The position numbers and the translations under genes are program-made. From Niallia taxi (lineage in GTDB: Bacteria > Bacillota > Bacilli > Bacillales > Cytobacillaceae): 64,000 nucleotides of DNA. The stretch lies in NCBI RefSeq assembly GCF_004005475.1, contig NZ_RZTZ01000015.1:36162-100161 (forward strand), given 5' to 3'. The notes beneath the pieces were generated by a model. It worked only from the letters and a program-made list of their open reading frames with translations, did not search any database and was not told the origin of the DNA. Below, piece after piece: positions 18,067-25,291 of this stretch (position 1 is the first letter of the stretch; each line of letters starts with the position of its first letter).

Positions 18067-18585
18067 TTAGACAATTGTTTGAACGGTGATTTCACCTAAA
18101 TAACGCCCTGTGTTAACAGGCTCGTAAGGAGTCGTGATAGGTGCTGTCACAACAGCATCAATTGTAATGTTTATTGTTCCGCCAAGAATACTTGCTGCAA
18201 GTAGAGTATCAGCTGCAATTGTGCTTACATTTAAAGGGTTTCCTAAGTTTGTATCACCTGAAAATAAAGGAATTGTAAGGACAATCACTCCTAATACATC
18301 GAGCACTTGCAATGTTCCCGTAACTGATACAGTTTCGTTTCCAGCATACGCATAAAATACTGTTAATGGCAAAGCTATACCCAACAGCGGAGCACCTAAT
18401 GAAAAGACACTGCGGAATGTCACAGTTTGTCCCGATACACTGACAGGAGACCAAATGTAGGAGCTGTTTCCATCAACTAACGGAATTTGAGGCCCTACAG
18501 TTACTACAGGTCCAGGAGCTGTAGCGGAATCTGCAATTCGGACAGTGTTAGCTGTGTTTGTAAAGGCTTGTAATGCAATAGGCAT
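18067..18585 (-). CDS. 172-aa beta-rich protein, tandem paralogue A (candidate spore-surface protein)
   Basis: First gene of the tandem pair and exactly the same length as its partner. It shares MPIxLQxFT, LVDGNSSYIWSP, QTVTFRSVFSLG, ALPLTVFYAYAGNETVSVTG, LGVIVLTIPLFSG and GRYLGEITV. There is no export signal, as is usual for mother-cell-made spore coat and exosporium proteins. The start is fixed by AAAGGAGGTGA eight bases upstream. A full sigma-K-like promoter (18625-18651) lies about 40 bases before the ATG. Divergently, a GT4-GT4-repeat-protein operon begins at 18779. The function is not known; a structural or glycosylated surface role is inferred from promoter and neighbours. Confidence 0.7.
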   Translation of the reverse strand: MPIALQAFTNTANTVRIADSATAPGPVVTVGPQIPLVDGNSSYIWSPVSVSGQTVTFRSVFSLGAPLLGIALPLTVFYAYAGNETVSVTGTLQVLDVLGVIVLTIPLFSGDTNLGNPLNVSTIAADTLLAASILGGTINITIDAVVTAPITTPYEPVNTGRYLGEITVQTIV

Positions 18586-18624
18586 TTATTTCACCTCCTT
18601 TCAAATATCTCGGAAGTTACAAAA

Positions 18625-18651
18625 TAGCATATGTGCAAAATACAAAGAAGT
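18625..18651 (-). promoter_or_regulatory. Sigma-K-like promoter of the 172-aa pair
   Basis: On the minus strand AC (18651-18650), 16 bp, then CATATGCTA (18633-18625). It is a complete match to AC, 16 bp, CATANNNTA, with the expected A before AC. Confidence 0.65.
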
Positions 18652-18778
18652 TTGGACAAATATTATGGGTAAAATATGGATTTTTTTGAAAAGTACCGCG
18701 ATTTTACAGGTAACAGCCTATACTTGTTTTATTTCTTGAAATATGAATAAAGAGACAAAGAGGAAAGGGGTTGTATAT

Positions 18779-19993
18779 ATGAAAATCCTGCTTGCGACAT
18801 ACTGGATCGTTCCACATGTCGGAGGAGTATGGAATTATATGAACCAATTAAAAAGACGACTTGAGGCATTAGGGCATGAAGTAGACTTATTAGGATACGG
18901 AGAAATGCATAGATACACCTATTTTGTATCTGAAGAAAAAAAGATTTTTAATGACGATTTACAAGAACAAATAAATAGCCGTTTACAAAGTATGCAGCAT
19001 AAACCGTATATGGCAGATCCTGTTGTCACTTATTGTGAAAAACATCGGATAGGATATGAAATTGCCATATCTAGTCTTAATTTGCAGAAGTACGATATCA
19101 TTCATACTCAGGATGTGTTTTCAGCAACAAGCTTTGGCAATTTGAAGTTAAGTGGCCCTAAGTTAATTGCAACATTGCATGGTTCAGTTGCACATGAAAT
19201 GAAAGATCATCTTCTCTATGAACATGTTACGGCAACTTCACAAATTGGCTGTACGTATTTCGATGAATTGGAGTATTTAGGAGCGACTGCTGCTGAGATT
19301 ACAATTGTTGCAAACAATTGGCTTAAAGAAATTCTCATAAGCGAATTCCATGTGCCAGCAGAGCAAATGACTGTATTACATTATGGATTCGATATAGAAG
19401 CCTTTTTAAACAGAATTGATCCCCAAGATAGGAGCATTACAAAACCACTTGGAAAGCAAGTTATTCTTTTTACCGGAAGATTAGTTGCACTAAAAGGTGT
19501 ACACATATTAATAGAAGCATTAAAACAACTTAAAGGTTCTTTATCCAATTGGGTATGCTGGATTGTTGGAGAGGGAGAGAAGCTTAATGAGCTCAAGCTT
19601 CAAGCAGCAAATGCCGGACTAGAAGATATGATTGTATTTTTTGGAAAACGGGAAGACATTCCGCAGCTTCTGTCTAGAGCAGATGTCTATGTTCTTCCAA
19701 GTATGATTGAAAATCAGCCATTATCTGTTATTGAAGCACAAATTGTCGGCAAACCTTGTATTGTAAGCGATGCAGGCGGGCTCCCTGAAATGATTACTCA
19801 TGGGTTTACAGGATTGATCGTTCCTAAAGGGAATGTAGAAGAGCTTCGGAACAGTCTTTATATGCTTTTAGTAAATAAGCAGTACCAAACGTTCCTTGGA
19901 GTCAATGCTAAGCAATGGGGACTAAAGCATTGGTCTTTAGAAACGGGAGTCGAGAATTTATTAGGGATTTATCGTTCAGCAACCAATCTATAA
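18779..19993 (+). CDS. Family 4 glycosyltransferase, tandem paralogue 1
   Basis: 404-aa retaining GT-B glycosyltransferase. It opens with MKILLATYWIVPHVGGVWNYM (acceptor domain with the HVGG loop). The donor domain starts near residue 222 (VILFTGRLVALKGVHILIEAL) and has WIVGEGEKLNELKLQA, FFGKREDIPQLLSRADVYVLPS and the EX7E-type ENQPLSVIEAQIVGKP. ATG 18779 follows AGGAAAGGGG; an upstream in-frame ATG at 18743 lacks a ribosome site. It is followed by a close paralogue of the same architecture, so a gene duplication is clear. Donor and acceptor are unknown. Confidence 0.9.
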   Translation: MKILLATYWIVPHVGGVWNYMNQLKRRLEALGHEVDLLGYGEMHRYTYFVSEEKKIFNDDLQEQINSRLQSMQHKPYMADPVVTYCEKHRIGYEIAISSLNLQKYDIIHTQDVFSATSFGNLKLSGPKLIATLHGSVAHEMKDHLLYEHVTATSQIGCTYFDELEYLGATAAEITIVANNWLKEILISEFHVPAEQMTVLHYGFDIEAFLNRIDPQDRSITKPLGKQVILFTGRLVALKGVHILIEALKQLKGSLSNWVCWIVGEGEKLNELKLQAANAGLEDMIVFFGKREDIPQLLSRADVYVLPSMIENQPLSVIEAQIVGKPCIVSDAGGLPEMITHGFTGLIVPKGNVEELRNSLYMLLVNKQYQTFLGVNAKQWGLKHWSLETGVENLLGIYRSATNL

Positions 19994-20034
19994 GACTTTT
20001 TTAAAATTATAGAAAAGGAGAAGAGTTGATAAAC

Positions 20035-21267
20035 ATGAAAATATTATTAGCCACCTATTGGCCAATCCCCCATGTTGGCGGGGTCTGGAACTATATGGAA
20101 CAACAAAAAAGAGAACTTGAAAATCTAGGTCATGTGGTAGATTTGCTTGGCTTTAATGAGGATACAAGTGTTGTATATATTTACAATAAAGATAAGGTAA
20201 TTGAGAAAGAAAAAATTATGCCATTGCTCGAAGCGAAGCTTAATGAAGAAGCATATCCAGAGATACATGCAAATGCGCTCGTGAAATACACTGAATTTCA
20301 GCGCTATGTTTTTGAGCTTTCAGCGGCCTATCTTGGACTTGCAGAATATGATGTTATACACACACAAGATGTGATTGCAACTGCAAGTATTGCAAGAGTA
20401 CTACCGGAGGGCACGGTGTTAGTTGCAACACTTCATGGTTCGGTGGCGCATGAAATAAGGCACCAGCTGACAGGAATGCATAAATCGCCGACTTCTTTTA
20501 TGGCTCGTGCCTACTATGATGAATTGGAAAGAATTGGTGCTACTGCTGCATCCTACACAATTGTAGCAAATAATTGGATGAAAAAAATTCTGACAGAGGA
20601 ATTCCAAGTCCCAGAAGAGCAGATAAAGGTGCTTCACTATGGCTTTGATACAGATACATTCCTTTTGGAATCCAAAAAGGTTAACGAATCGCTGCTGATT
20701 CCTGAGGATAAGACAATCATTACCTATACGGGGCGACTTATAGAAATGAAGGGCGTGCACCACCTGATTGCTGCCTTAGGAAAACTTAAGGAAGACAGGG
20801 ACGATTGGGTTTGTTGGATTATTGGAGAAGGCGATAAACAGAAGGAATTGGAAAAACAAGCAATCGAACTTGGATTAGAGGACGATGTGTTTTTCTTTGG
20901 AAACAGAAGCGATGTCCCATATTTATTATCCCAGTCAGATATCTATGTTTTTCCTAGTCTATTGGAAAATCAGCCACTATCTCTGGTGGAAGCACAAATT
21001 GCCGGAAAGCCTGCTATTGTTAGTGATGCAGGAGGACTTCCTGAAATGGTAGAGGACGGGGTGACAGGACTGATCTATCCAGCTGGAGATGTGGATGCAT
21101 TATACGGTCTGTTACAGCTGTTGTTAAATACTCCTAACTTCCAGTCAATCATCGGAAATAATGCGAAAATATGGGGATTGGATTATTGGTCTTTATCTAA
21201 AGGAGCCAAAAGTATTTTAGAAGTATATGAGCTTGCGTTAGCAAAAGGGAGGGAGGAAAGACGATAA
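20035..21267 (+). CDS. Family 4 glycosyltransferase, tandem paralogue 2
   Basis: 410-aa GT-B enzyme, strongly similar throughout to the preceding gene: MKILLATYWPIPHVGGVWNYM, ATLHGSVAHE, YYDELERIGATAA, VLHYGFDTD, TYTGRLIEMKGVHHL, IIGEGDKQKELEKQA, FFGNRSDVPYLLSQSDIYVFPS and ENQPLSLVEAQIAGKP. ATG 20035 is chosen by alignment with the paralogue; a TTG at 20026 is better spaced from AAGGAG (20016-20020) and could be used, adding MIN. The stop codon overlaps the next start in TAATG, so the repeat protein downstream is translationally coupled. The two enzymes may add successive sugars to one glycan. Confidence 0.9.
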   Translation: MKILLATYWPIPHVGGVWNYMEQQKRELENLGHVVDLLGFNEDTSVVYIYNKDKVIEKEKIMPLLEAKLNEEAYPEIHANALVKYTEFQRYVFELSAAYLGLAEYDVIHTQDVIATASIARVLPEGTVLVATLHGSVAHEIRHQLTGMHKSPTSFMARAYYDELERIGATAASYTIVANNWMKKILTEEFQVPEEQIKVLHYGFDTDTFLLESKKVNESLLIPEDKTIITYTGRLIEMKGVHHLIAALGKLKEDRDDWVCWIIGEGDKQKELEKQAIELGLEDDVFFFGNRSDVPYLLSQSDIYVFPSLLENQPLSLVEAQIAGKPAIVSDAGGLPEMVEDGVTGLIYPAGDVDALYGLLQLLLNTPNFQSIIGNNAKIWGLDYWSLSKGAKSILEVYELALAKGREERR

Positions 21268-22403
21268 TGAAGTTTCCTTGGAAACAGAACATCCATAAAA
21301 TTCTCCCTTCTGTAAAAAAGGAAGAGAAGGACAAGACGAATCATTATCATAATGAGGACAATCCAAGTAATGATAATAATGATTCGAGTGATATGAAAAC
21401 GCAGCAACCTCTGCAATGGCGTCAACATCAACACTGGCAGAATTATCAGAAGTGGTTCGAGCAGCAGCGAGAGCGGGAGCAGCTTAGAAAACAGGAACTG
21501 CAACGAAGGTTAGAGCACCAACAAAGAGTAGCGGAGCAACGAAGGGTAGAAAAGCAACGGTGGATGGAGAAGCAGATAAGGCTTAAGGAAGAGCACAGAC
21601 TTAAGGAGCAGCAAAGACGGCAGGAACAGCAAAAATGGCAGGAACAGCAAAAACTAGAGGAGCAGCACAGGCTAGAAAAACAGCAAAAATTGGAAGAGCA
21701 GCACAGGCTAGAAAAACAGCAAAAATTGGAAGAGCAGCAAAGGCTAGAGGAACAGCAAAAACTGGAAGAGCAGCACAGGCTAGAGGAACAGCAAAAACTG
21801 GAAGAGCAGCACAGACTAGAGGAACAGCAAAAACTAGACGAGCAGATACGAATCTGGGAAAAAATCAATAGCGAACTTCCCGCTGACTACAAAATACCGA
21901 ATGAAAAGTCAATATCTGTCTTTCAGCCGATGAAGATAGAATCGTATCAGCATTTATTTATCAGAAATACCTCTGCAAATACCAGTCAAAACCCGTTGTT
22001 TATTGATAAACAAATAATGGATCAGCTTTGTCAGGCGCTACCTCAAAATTATTTGCTTCCTAATGTTCGTACATTAGAAGTTTTCTCAACGATGTCAAGT
22101 GATGTCTATAAGTCTCTTTTTGTTGAAAAGTCAGAAGCAAAACAGTATTTTGTGGACCGGTCACTATTTGATCCGATTGTTGGTTCTTTACCAGGCGATT
22201 ATCAGCTTCCTAACTCCCGTATGATTAAAATATTCGATGAAATATCAAGTGATAACTATGATGATTTGTTTGAAAAAAAGGGTCAGACAAAAAAAGCATT
22301 TGTTGATAGGCAATTTATAGATGGGATAGCATCGAAAGTGCCAGTTGATTACAAAATTCCCGATGCAACAGCAATTAACAATATGTCAACGGAAAGAATA
22401 TGA
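21267..22403 (+). CDS. Gln/Glu-rich coiled-coil protein with C-terminal LP-x-DY repeats
   Basis: 378-aa protein that I do not recognise. Residues 1-50 are basic then Asn/Asp-rich. Residues about 60-195 form a very charged Q/E/K/R helix whose later part is a 12-residue tandem repeat (RLEEQQKLEEQH type) encoded by 36-bp DNA repeats (21648-21845). The C-terminal half contains four units of about 50-55 residues, the last truncated: (F/I)(I/V)D(R/K)xxx(D)xI, then LPxDYxLPNxR, then IFxxISSDxYxxLF. There is no signal peptide or membrane segment. GGAGGGAGG precedes an ATG overlapping the GT4 stop codon, so it is coupled to the two glycosyltransferases. A structural or scaffold protein of the spore surface is a reasonable guess. 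Confidence 0.75.
   Translation: MKFPWKQNIHKILPSVKKEEKDKTNHYHNEDNPSNDNNDSSDMKTQQPLQWRQHQHWQNYQKWFEQQREREQLRKQELQRRLEHQQRVAEQRRVEKQRWMEKQIRLKEEHRLKEQQRRQEQQKWQEQQKLEEQHRLEKQQKLEEQHRLEKQQKLEEQQRLEEQQKLEEQHRLEEQQKLEEQHRLEEQQKLDEQIRIWEKINSELPADYKIPNEKSISVFQPMKIESYQHLFIRNTSANTSQNPLFIDKQIMDQLCQALPQNYLLPNVRTLEVFSTMSSDVYKSLFVEKSEAKQYFVDRSLFDPIVGSLPGDYQLPNSRMIKIFDEISSDNYDDLFEKKGQTKKAFVDRQFIDGIASKVPVDYKIPDATAINNMSTERI
21648..21845 (+). repeat. 36-bp tandem DNA repeats inside the coiled-coil gene
   Basis: About five and a half imperfect copies of a 36-bp unit encode RLEEQQKLEEQH-like dodecamers, each made of two hexads L-E-(E/K)-Q-(Q/H)-(K/R). Copy differences are few, as expected for recent slippage or unequal recombination. 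Confidence 0.85.
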
Positions 22404-22408
22404 GCTTT

Positions 22409-22439
22409 AGCGAATGGTTTGTCGCCATTCGCTTTTTTC
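22409..22439 (+). terminator. Terminator of the GT4-GT4-repeat-protein operon
   Basis: AGCGAATGG (22409-22417) pairs perfectly with CCATTCGCT (22425-22433), then TTTTT. Confidence 0.9.
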
Positions 22440-22490
22440 TAAGCTAATCAATAAAGTCCATTTTTTGCTCCGTATGGTCACCCGCCATAT

Positions 22491-22518
22491 ACACAGCATA
22501 CTCAATTATCATAAGCTA
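22491..22518 (+). promoter_or_regulatory. Sigma-K-like promoter of the epimerase gene
   Basis: AC (22491-22492), 17 bp, CATAAGCTA (22510-22518) matches CATANNNTA. Transcription would start about 20 nt before ATG 22545, just upstream of the GAGGAG ribosome site region. Confidence 0.5.
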
Positions 22519-22544
22519 TTAAAAATGAGTAGAGGAGCAGAAGG

Positions 22545-23456
22545 ATGAAAGTAGCAGTTACTGGCGGAGCAGGATTTATCGGCTCTCATTTAACAGATTA
22601 TTTATTAAAAGCGGGATATGAAGTTCATATACTGGATAATTTTTCATCAGGCCATTATTACCATGACCATCCAAATGTGATTGTACATGAAGTGGATATT
22701 CGCAGTGAAAGGGCTCAAGCAATTATAGCAGAAGAAAAACCTGAATTTGTATTCCACTTAGCAGCACAAGCAGATGTTACACGGTCGATAAATAATCCAT
22801 GTGAAGATGCAGACATCAACATCAATGGTACTATTAACATTTTAGAAGGATGCCGAAAAGCAAAGGTAAAAAAAATTATTTTTTCTTCGACATCTGCTGT
22901 GTATGGCAATCTTCAAAAAGCAACGATTGATGAACAAGATCATACGGCACCTATATCTTATTATGGGTTATCCAAATTATCTGCTGAAAAATATATTCAA
23001 CTTTATCAGGAATTATACGGATTGGATTTCACCATCCTGCGCTATGGAAATGTATATGGTCCAAGACAGACTGCCAAAGGGGAAGGTGGCGTCATTGCCG
23101 TTTTTATGGATAGGATAAAGGAAGGAAGCTGCTTGAAAATCCATGGAGATGGTAAACAGACAAGAGACTTTGTATTTGTTGAAGATGTTGTGGATGCAAA
23201 CATTGCAGCGATGAAAAACGACCGTAATGATATTTTTCATGTGAGTACAAATAAGCCGACATCCATTATTCAACTTGCTGAAATACTGTTAGAACTTCAT
23301 CCGGACAGCCTTGAAACAATGCATGTTACAAGCCGAACAGGTGATATAAAACATAGCTGTCTTTTAAATGGAAAATGCTGTGAACAGCTTGGATGGATGC
23401 CGAAGTACAGTATAAGTGAAGGCTTAAAAAGAACGTATCATTATTATAACAGCTAA
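22545..23456 (+). CDS. NAD-dependent nucleotide-sugar epimerase (GalE/WbpP-like)
   Basis: 303-aa extended SDR. The cofactor motif is GGAGFIGSHL (residues 7-16), the nucleotide-binding segment ILDNFSSGH, then FHLAAQADVTRS, SSTSAVYG, catalytic YYGLSKLSAEKY, RYGNVYGPRQ and GDGKQTRDFVFVEDV. This is the UDP-glucose/UDP-GlcNAc 4-epimerase group. It would make a UDP-hexose or UDP-HexNAc donor for the island's glycosyltransferases. It is monocistronic, with no clear terminator before the DUF1796 genes 150 bp on. Confidence 0.87.
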   Translation: MKVAVTGGAGFIGSHLTDYLLKAGYEVHILDNFSSGHYYHDHPNVIVHEVDIRSERAQAIIAEEKPEFVFHLAAQADVTRSINNPCEDADININGTINILEGCRKAKVKKIIFSSTSAVYGNLQKATIDEQDHTAPISYYGLSKLSAEKYIQLYQELYGLDFTILRYGNVYGPRQTAKGEGGVIAVFMDRIKEGSCLKIHGDGKQTRDFVFVEDVVDANIAAMKNDRNDIFHVSTNKPTSIIQLAEILLELHPDSLETMHVTSRTGDIKHSCLLNGKCCEQLGWMPKYSISEGLKRTYHYYNS

Positions 23457-23496
23457 CTAATAACAACCCACTTTTGTTTAAGAAGCCAATCCCAAA

Positions 23497-23524
23497 ACTT
23501 CATCCGATTTTTCCACATAAACTG
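23497..23524 (+). promoter_or_regulatory. Possible sigma-K-like promoter of the DUF1796 pair
   Basis: AC (23497-23498), 17 bp, CATAAACTG (23516-23524); the final base differs from CATANNNTA. The leader would be about 75 nt. Confidence 0.3.
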
Positions 23525-23608
23525 TAAGACTGTCTTTCATCAGATGCTTGGCTCTATGAGTTTTCATTTTGATAATGGCACGCAAGTGTTATTAAAAGGA
23601 GTAAGTAC

Positions 23609-24238
23609 ATGAAGCTTAATGAAATTAAAGGTGAGTATGATGCTGTTTATAGTTTAGGTGAAAACTGCCTTCCAGCCATGAAAATGAGACAGTTTCATCT
23701 CAGGCCATTTGCCGGTCCACTAGACTGGGTAGGGATACAGTATGTGCATAAGGTAGCTAAGCTAATCCGCACATATTTTACTGATTTTCTAGCAGAAGAG
23801 AACCTAGTCCCAACTGGATATGCTTCAGACTCCGATTTGCTTGTGTATGATATTGAAAACATCATCAGCTTTAATCATGATTTTAAAACAGATAGAAATA
23901 CGCTTGATAATCTGATGGATCTGCCATTTGTAAAGGAGAAATACTACAGAAGGATCACCAGGTTCATTCAGAGTGTACAAACTGATAACCGTATCTTATT
24001 CATTCGGACAGTAGCATCCATTGAAGAAATAATTGAGCTCCAATCCGCACTTCGGGAGGTTGTTAAAGGAGACTTTACATTATTAGTCATTAATCATTAT
24101 CCTATTACCGAACTTATTGAGCAAGAATGTTATATTGAAAATGTATGTTCGATATGCCTGCCAAATGAAGATATATGGGATGGGAATAATCATCACTGGC
24201 AACAAATTTTCAATGGAATTTCAATTCGTCCCAAATGA
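23609..24238 (+). CDS. DUF1796-family putative papain-like cysteine peptidase, paralogue 1
   Basis: 209-aa protein matching the DUF1796 pattern: YDAVYSLGENC with candidate nucleophile Cys20, then LRPFAGPLDW (31-40), a conserved FNHDF (His90-Asp91), RRITRFIQ, LFIRT and VINHYP. The family is annotated as putative papain-like peptidases, but no activity is established to my knowledge, and members often sit near glycosyltransferases. There is no signal peptide. AAAGGAG is placed 10 bases before the ATG. The next gene is a paralogue with the same layout. A role in processing or assembling a surface glycoprotein is inference. Confidence 0.8.
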   Translation: MKLNEIKGEYDAVYSLGENCLPAMKMRQFHLRPFAGPLDWVGIQYVHKVAKLIRTYFTDFLAEENLVPTGYASDSDLLVYDIENIISFNHDFKTDRNTLDNLMDLPFVKEKYYRRITRFIQSVQTDNRILFIRTVASIEEIIELQSALREVVKGDFTLLVINHYPITELIEQECYIENVCSICLPNEDIWDGNNHHWQQIFNGISIRPK

Positions 24239-24266
24239 ATGCATGAAAAAAGGAGATTTTGAATAT

Positions 24267-24920
24267 ATGAGCGTACAAGAAATGAAAGGAACGTATGATG
24301 CTATTTTCAGCTTAGGAGATTTGTGCTTGGCAAGCATCCAATTGCGTAAATTTAATTTGCGCCCATTTGCTGGTCCACTAGACTGGATGGCTTCCAACAC
24401 CCTTCCAGATGTTACTAGATTGCTAGCTAACAGATTTTCTGGATATATGGAACTTCACAATCTGAAAGCAACAGGAGAGTATTCAACAGGCATCAACTCT
24501 ACTGATCCACACTTGGTCATCACAGATACCGCTTACAACATTGTATCTAGCCATGATTTCAGAGCAGACAGCAATACATTCACAAACTTCCCCGAATATT
24601 CAAAGGTTAAACAGAAGGTAGATCGACGTGTTGCAAGAATGCTGGAATACTTTGAAAAAGGGGAACGTTTGTTGTTTGTCAGGACAGAAGCATCATTTTC
24701 AGATACACTGCAGCTGCAATCCGTCTTATCCGATCTAGTAAAGCATCAGTTTCATATACTTGTCGTCAATCATAATAACAGACAGGATATGGAAGTGAAA
24801 AATTGGCCAATCAAAAATGTAACGGTAGTGGAAATGCCTGTATACGAAAAGTGGACAAACAATGATGACTATTGGGAAGGTTTGTTTGAAAACATTTTTG
24901 TAAAAGATGTTCAAGAATAA
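24267..24920 (+). CDS. DUF1796-family putative papain-like cysteine peptidase, paralogue 2
   Basis: 217-aa tandem paralogue of the preceding gene. Start ATG 24267 follows AGGAG (24251-24255) and places the motifs at identical residue numbers: SLGDLC with Cys20 and FAGPLDW at 34-40. Later it has SSHDFRADSNTF, RRVARMLEYF, RLLFVRTEASFSDT and VVNHNN. Longer in-frame upstream sequence overlaps the first gene and is not coding. The active-site neighbourhood differs (ENC versus DLC), so the copies may have diverged in specificity. The unit ends in a terminator. Confidence 0.8.
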   Translation: MSVQEMKGTYDAIFSLGDLCLASIQLRKFNLRPFAGPLDWMASNTLPDVTRLLANRFSGYMELHNLKATGEYSTGINSTDPHLVITDTAYNIVSSHDFRADSNTFTNFPEYSKVKQKVDRRVARMLEYFEKGERLLFVRTEASFSDTLQLQSVLSDLVKHQFHILVVNHNNRQDMEVKNWPIKNVTVVEMPVYEKWTNNDDYWEGLFENIFVKDVQE

Positions 24921-24922
24921 AG

Positions 24923-24956
24923 AACGCTCCATATTACTTGGGGCGTTTTTTTTACT
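24923..24956 (+). terminator. Terminator after the DUF1796 pair
   Basis: AACGCTCC (24923-24930) pairs with GGGGCGTT (24940-24947) through one wobble, followed by eight T. It marks the right end of the polysaccharide island. Confidence 0.85.
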
Positions 24957-25227
24957 TAAAAGTCGTCATCAATAAAGGAATTTTTTCTGTGCCCCATTAT
25001 CGAAAACATATTGTAAATTTGTGAAAATGGAGAAGCAATATAGTAAACTAAATCGGCGAAATATAATAATTTTACGCACTCAAATAAATTATAAAATTAA
25101 AAAACAAGCATTAGAAATACTAAATAAACTAAAAGAATTCCATATTAACACCAATTTTATAAAACGGAAATAAGGCTGTTTTACTGTGATGGAAAAAAAC
25201 AAAATCAATATTTATTAGAGGTAATTT
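24957..25227. other. AT-rich intergenic stretch
   Basis: About 270 bp of very AT-rich sequence with no ORF with a ribosome site, RNA gene or repeat that I can see. It ends in the promoter of the SDR gene. Confidence 0.5.
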
Positions 25228-25256
25228 TTGATATCTCGCCAATCCTTTAATACAAT
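25228..25256 (+). promoter_or_regulatory. Sigma-A promoter of the SDR-aminotransferase unit
   Basis: TTGATA (25228-25233), 17 bp, TACAAT (25251-25256). Transcription would start near 25263, leaving a 28-nt leader with AGAAGGAGA. Confidence 0.7.
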
Positions 25257-25291
25257 ATTAGTATAGAAATAAAGGAAAGAAGGAGACAGCC

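Noticed and set aside
17552..18355. Plus-strand open frames opposite the 172-aa genes
   Set aside because: They lack ribosome sites and mirror the low-complexity Val/Thr/Ala coding sequence of the real genes.
18779..19993. Sigma-K promoter for the GT4-GT4-repeat operon
   Set aside because: The only CATA in the upstream 180 bp (18628) lacks the required TA and spacing; the promoter of this unit remains unidentified.
21446..21868. Cys/Ser-rich open frame on the minus strand opposite the coiled-coil gene
   Set aside because: It is the antisense of the 36-bp coding repeats; no ribosome site, and the composition follows from the repeat.
24117..24266. N-terminal extension of the second DUF1796 gene
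   Set aside because: It overlaps the first gene, and ATG 24267 with its ribosome site puts Cys20 and FAGPLDW exactly where the paralogue has them.
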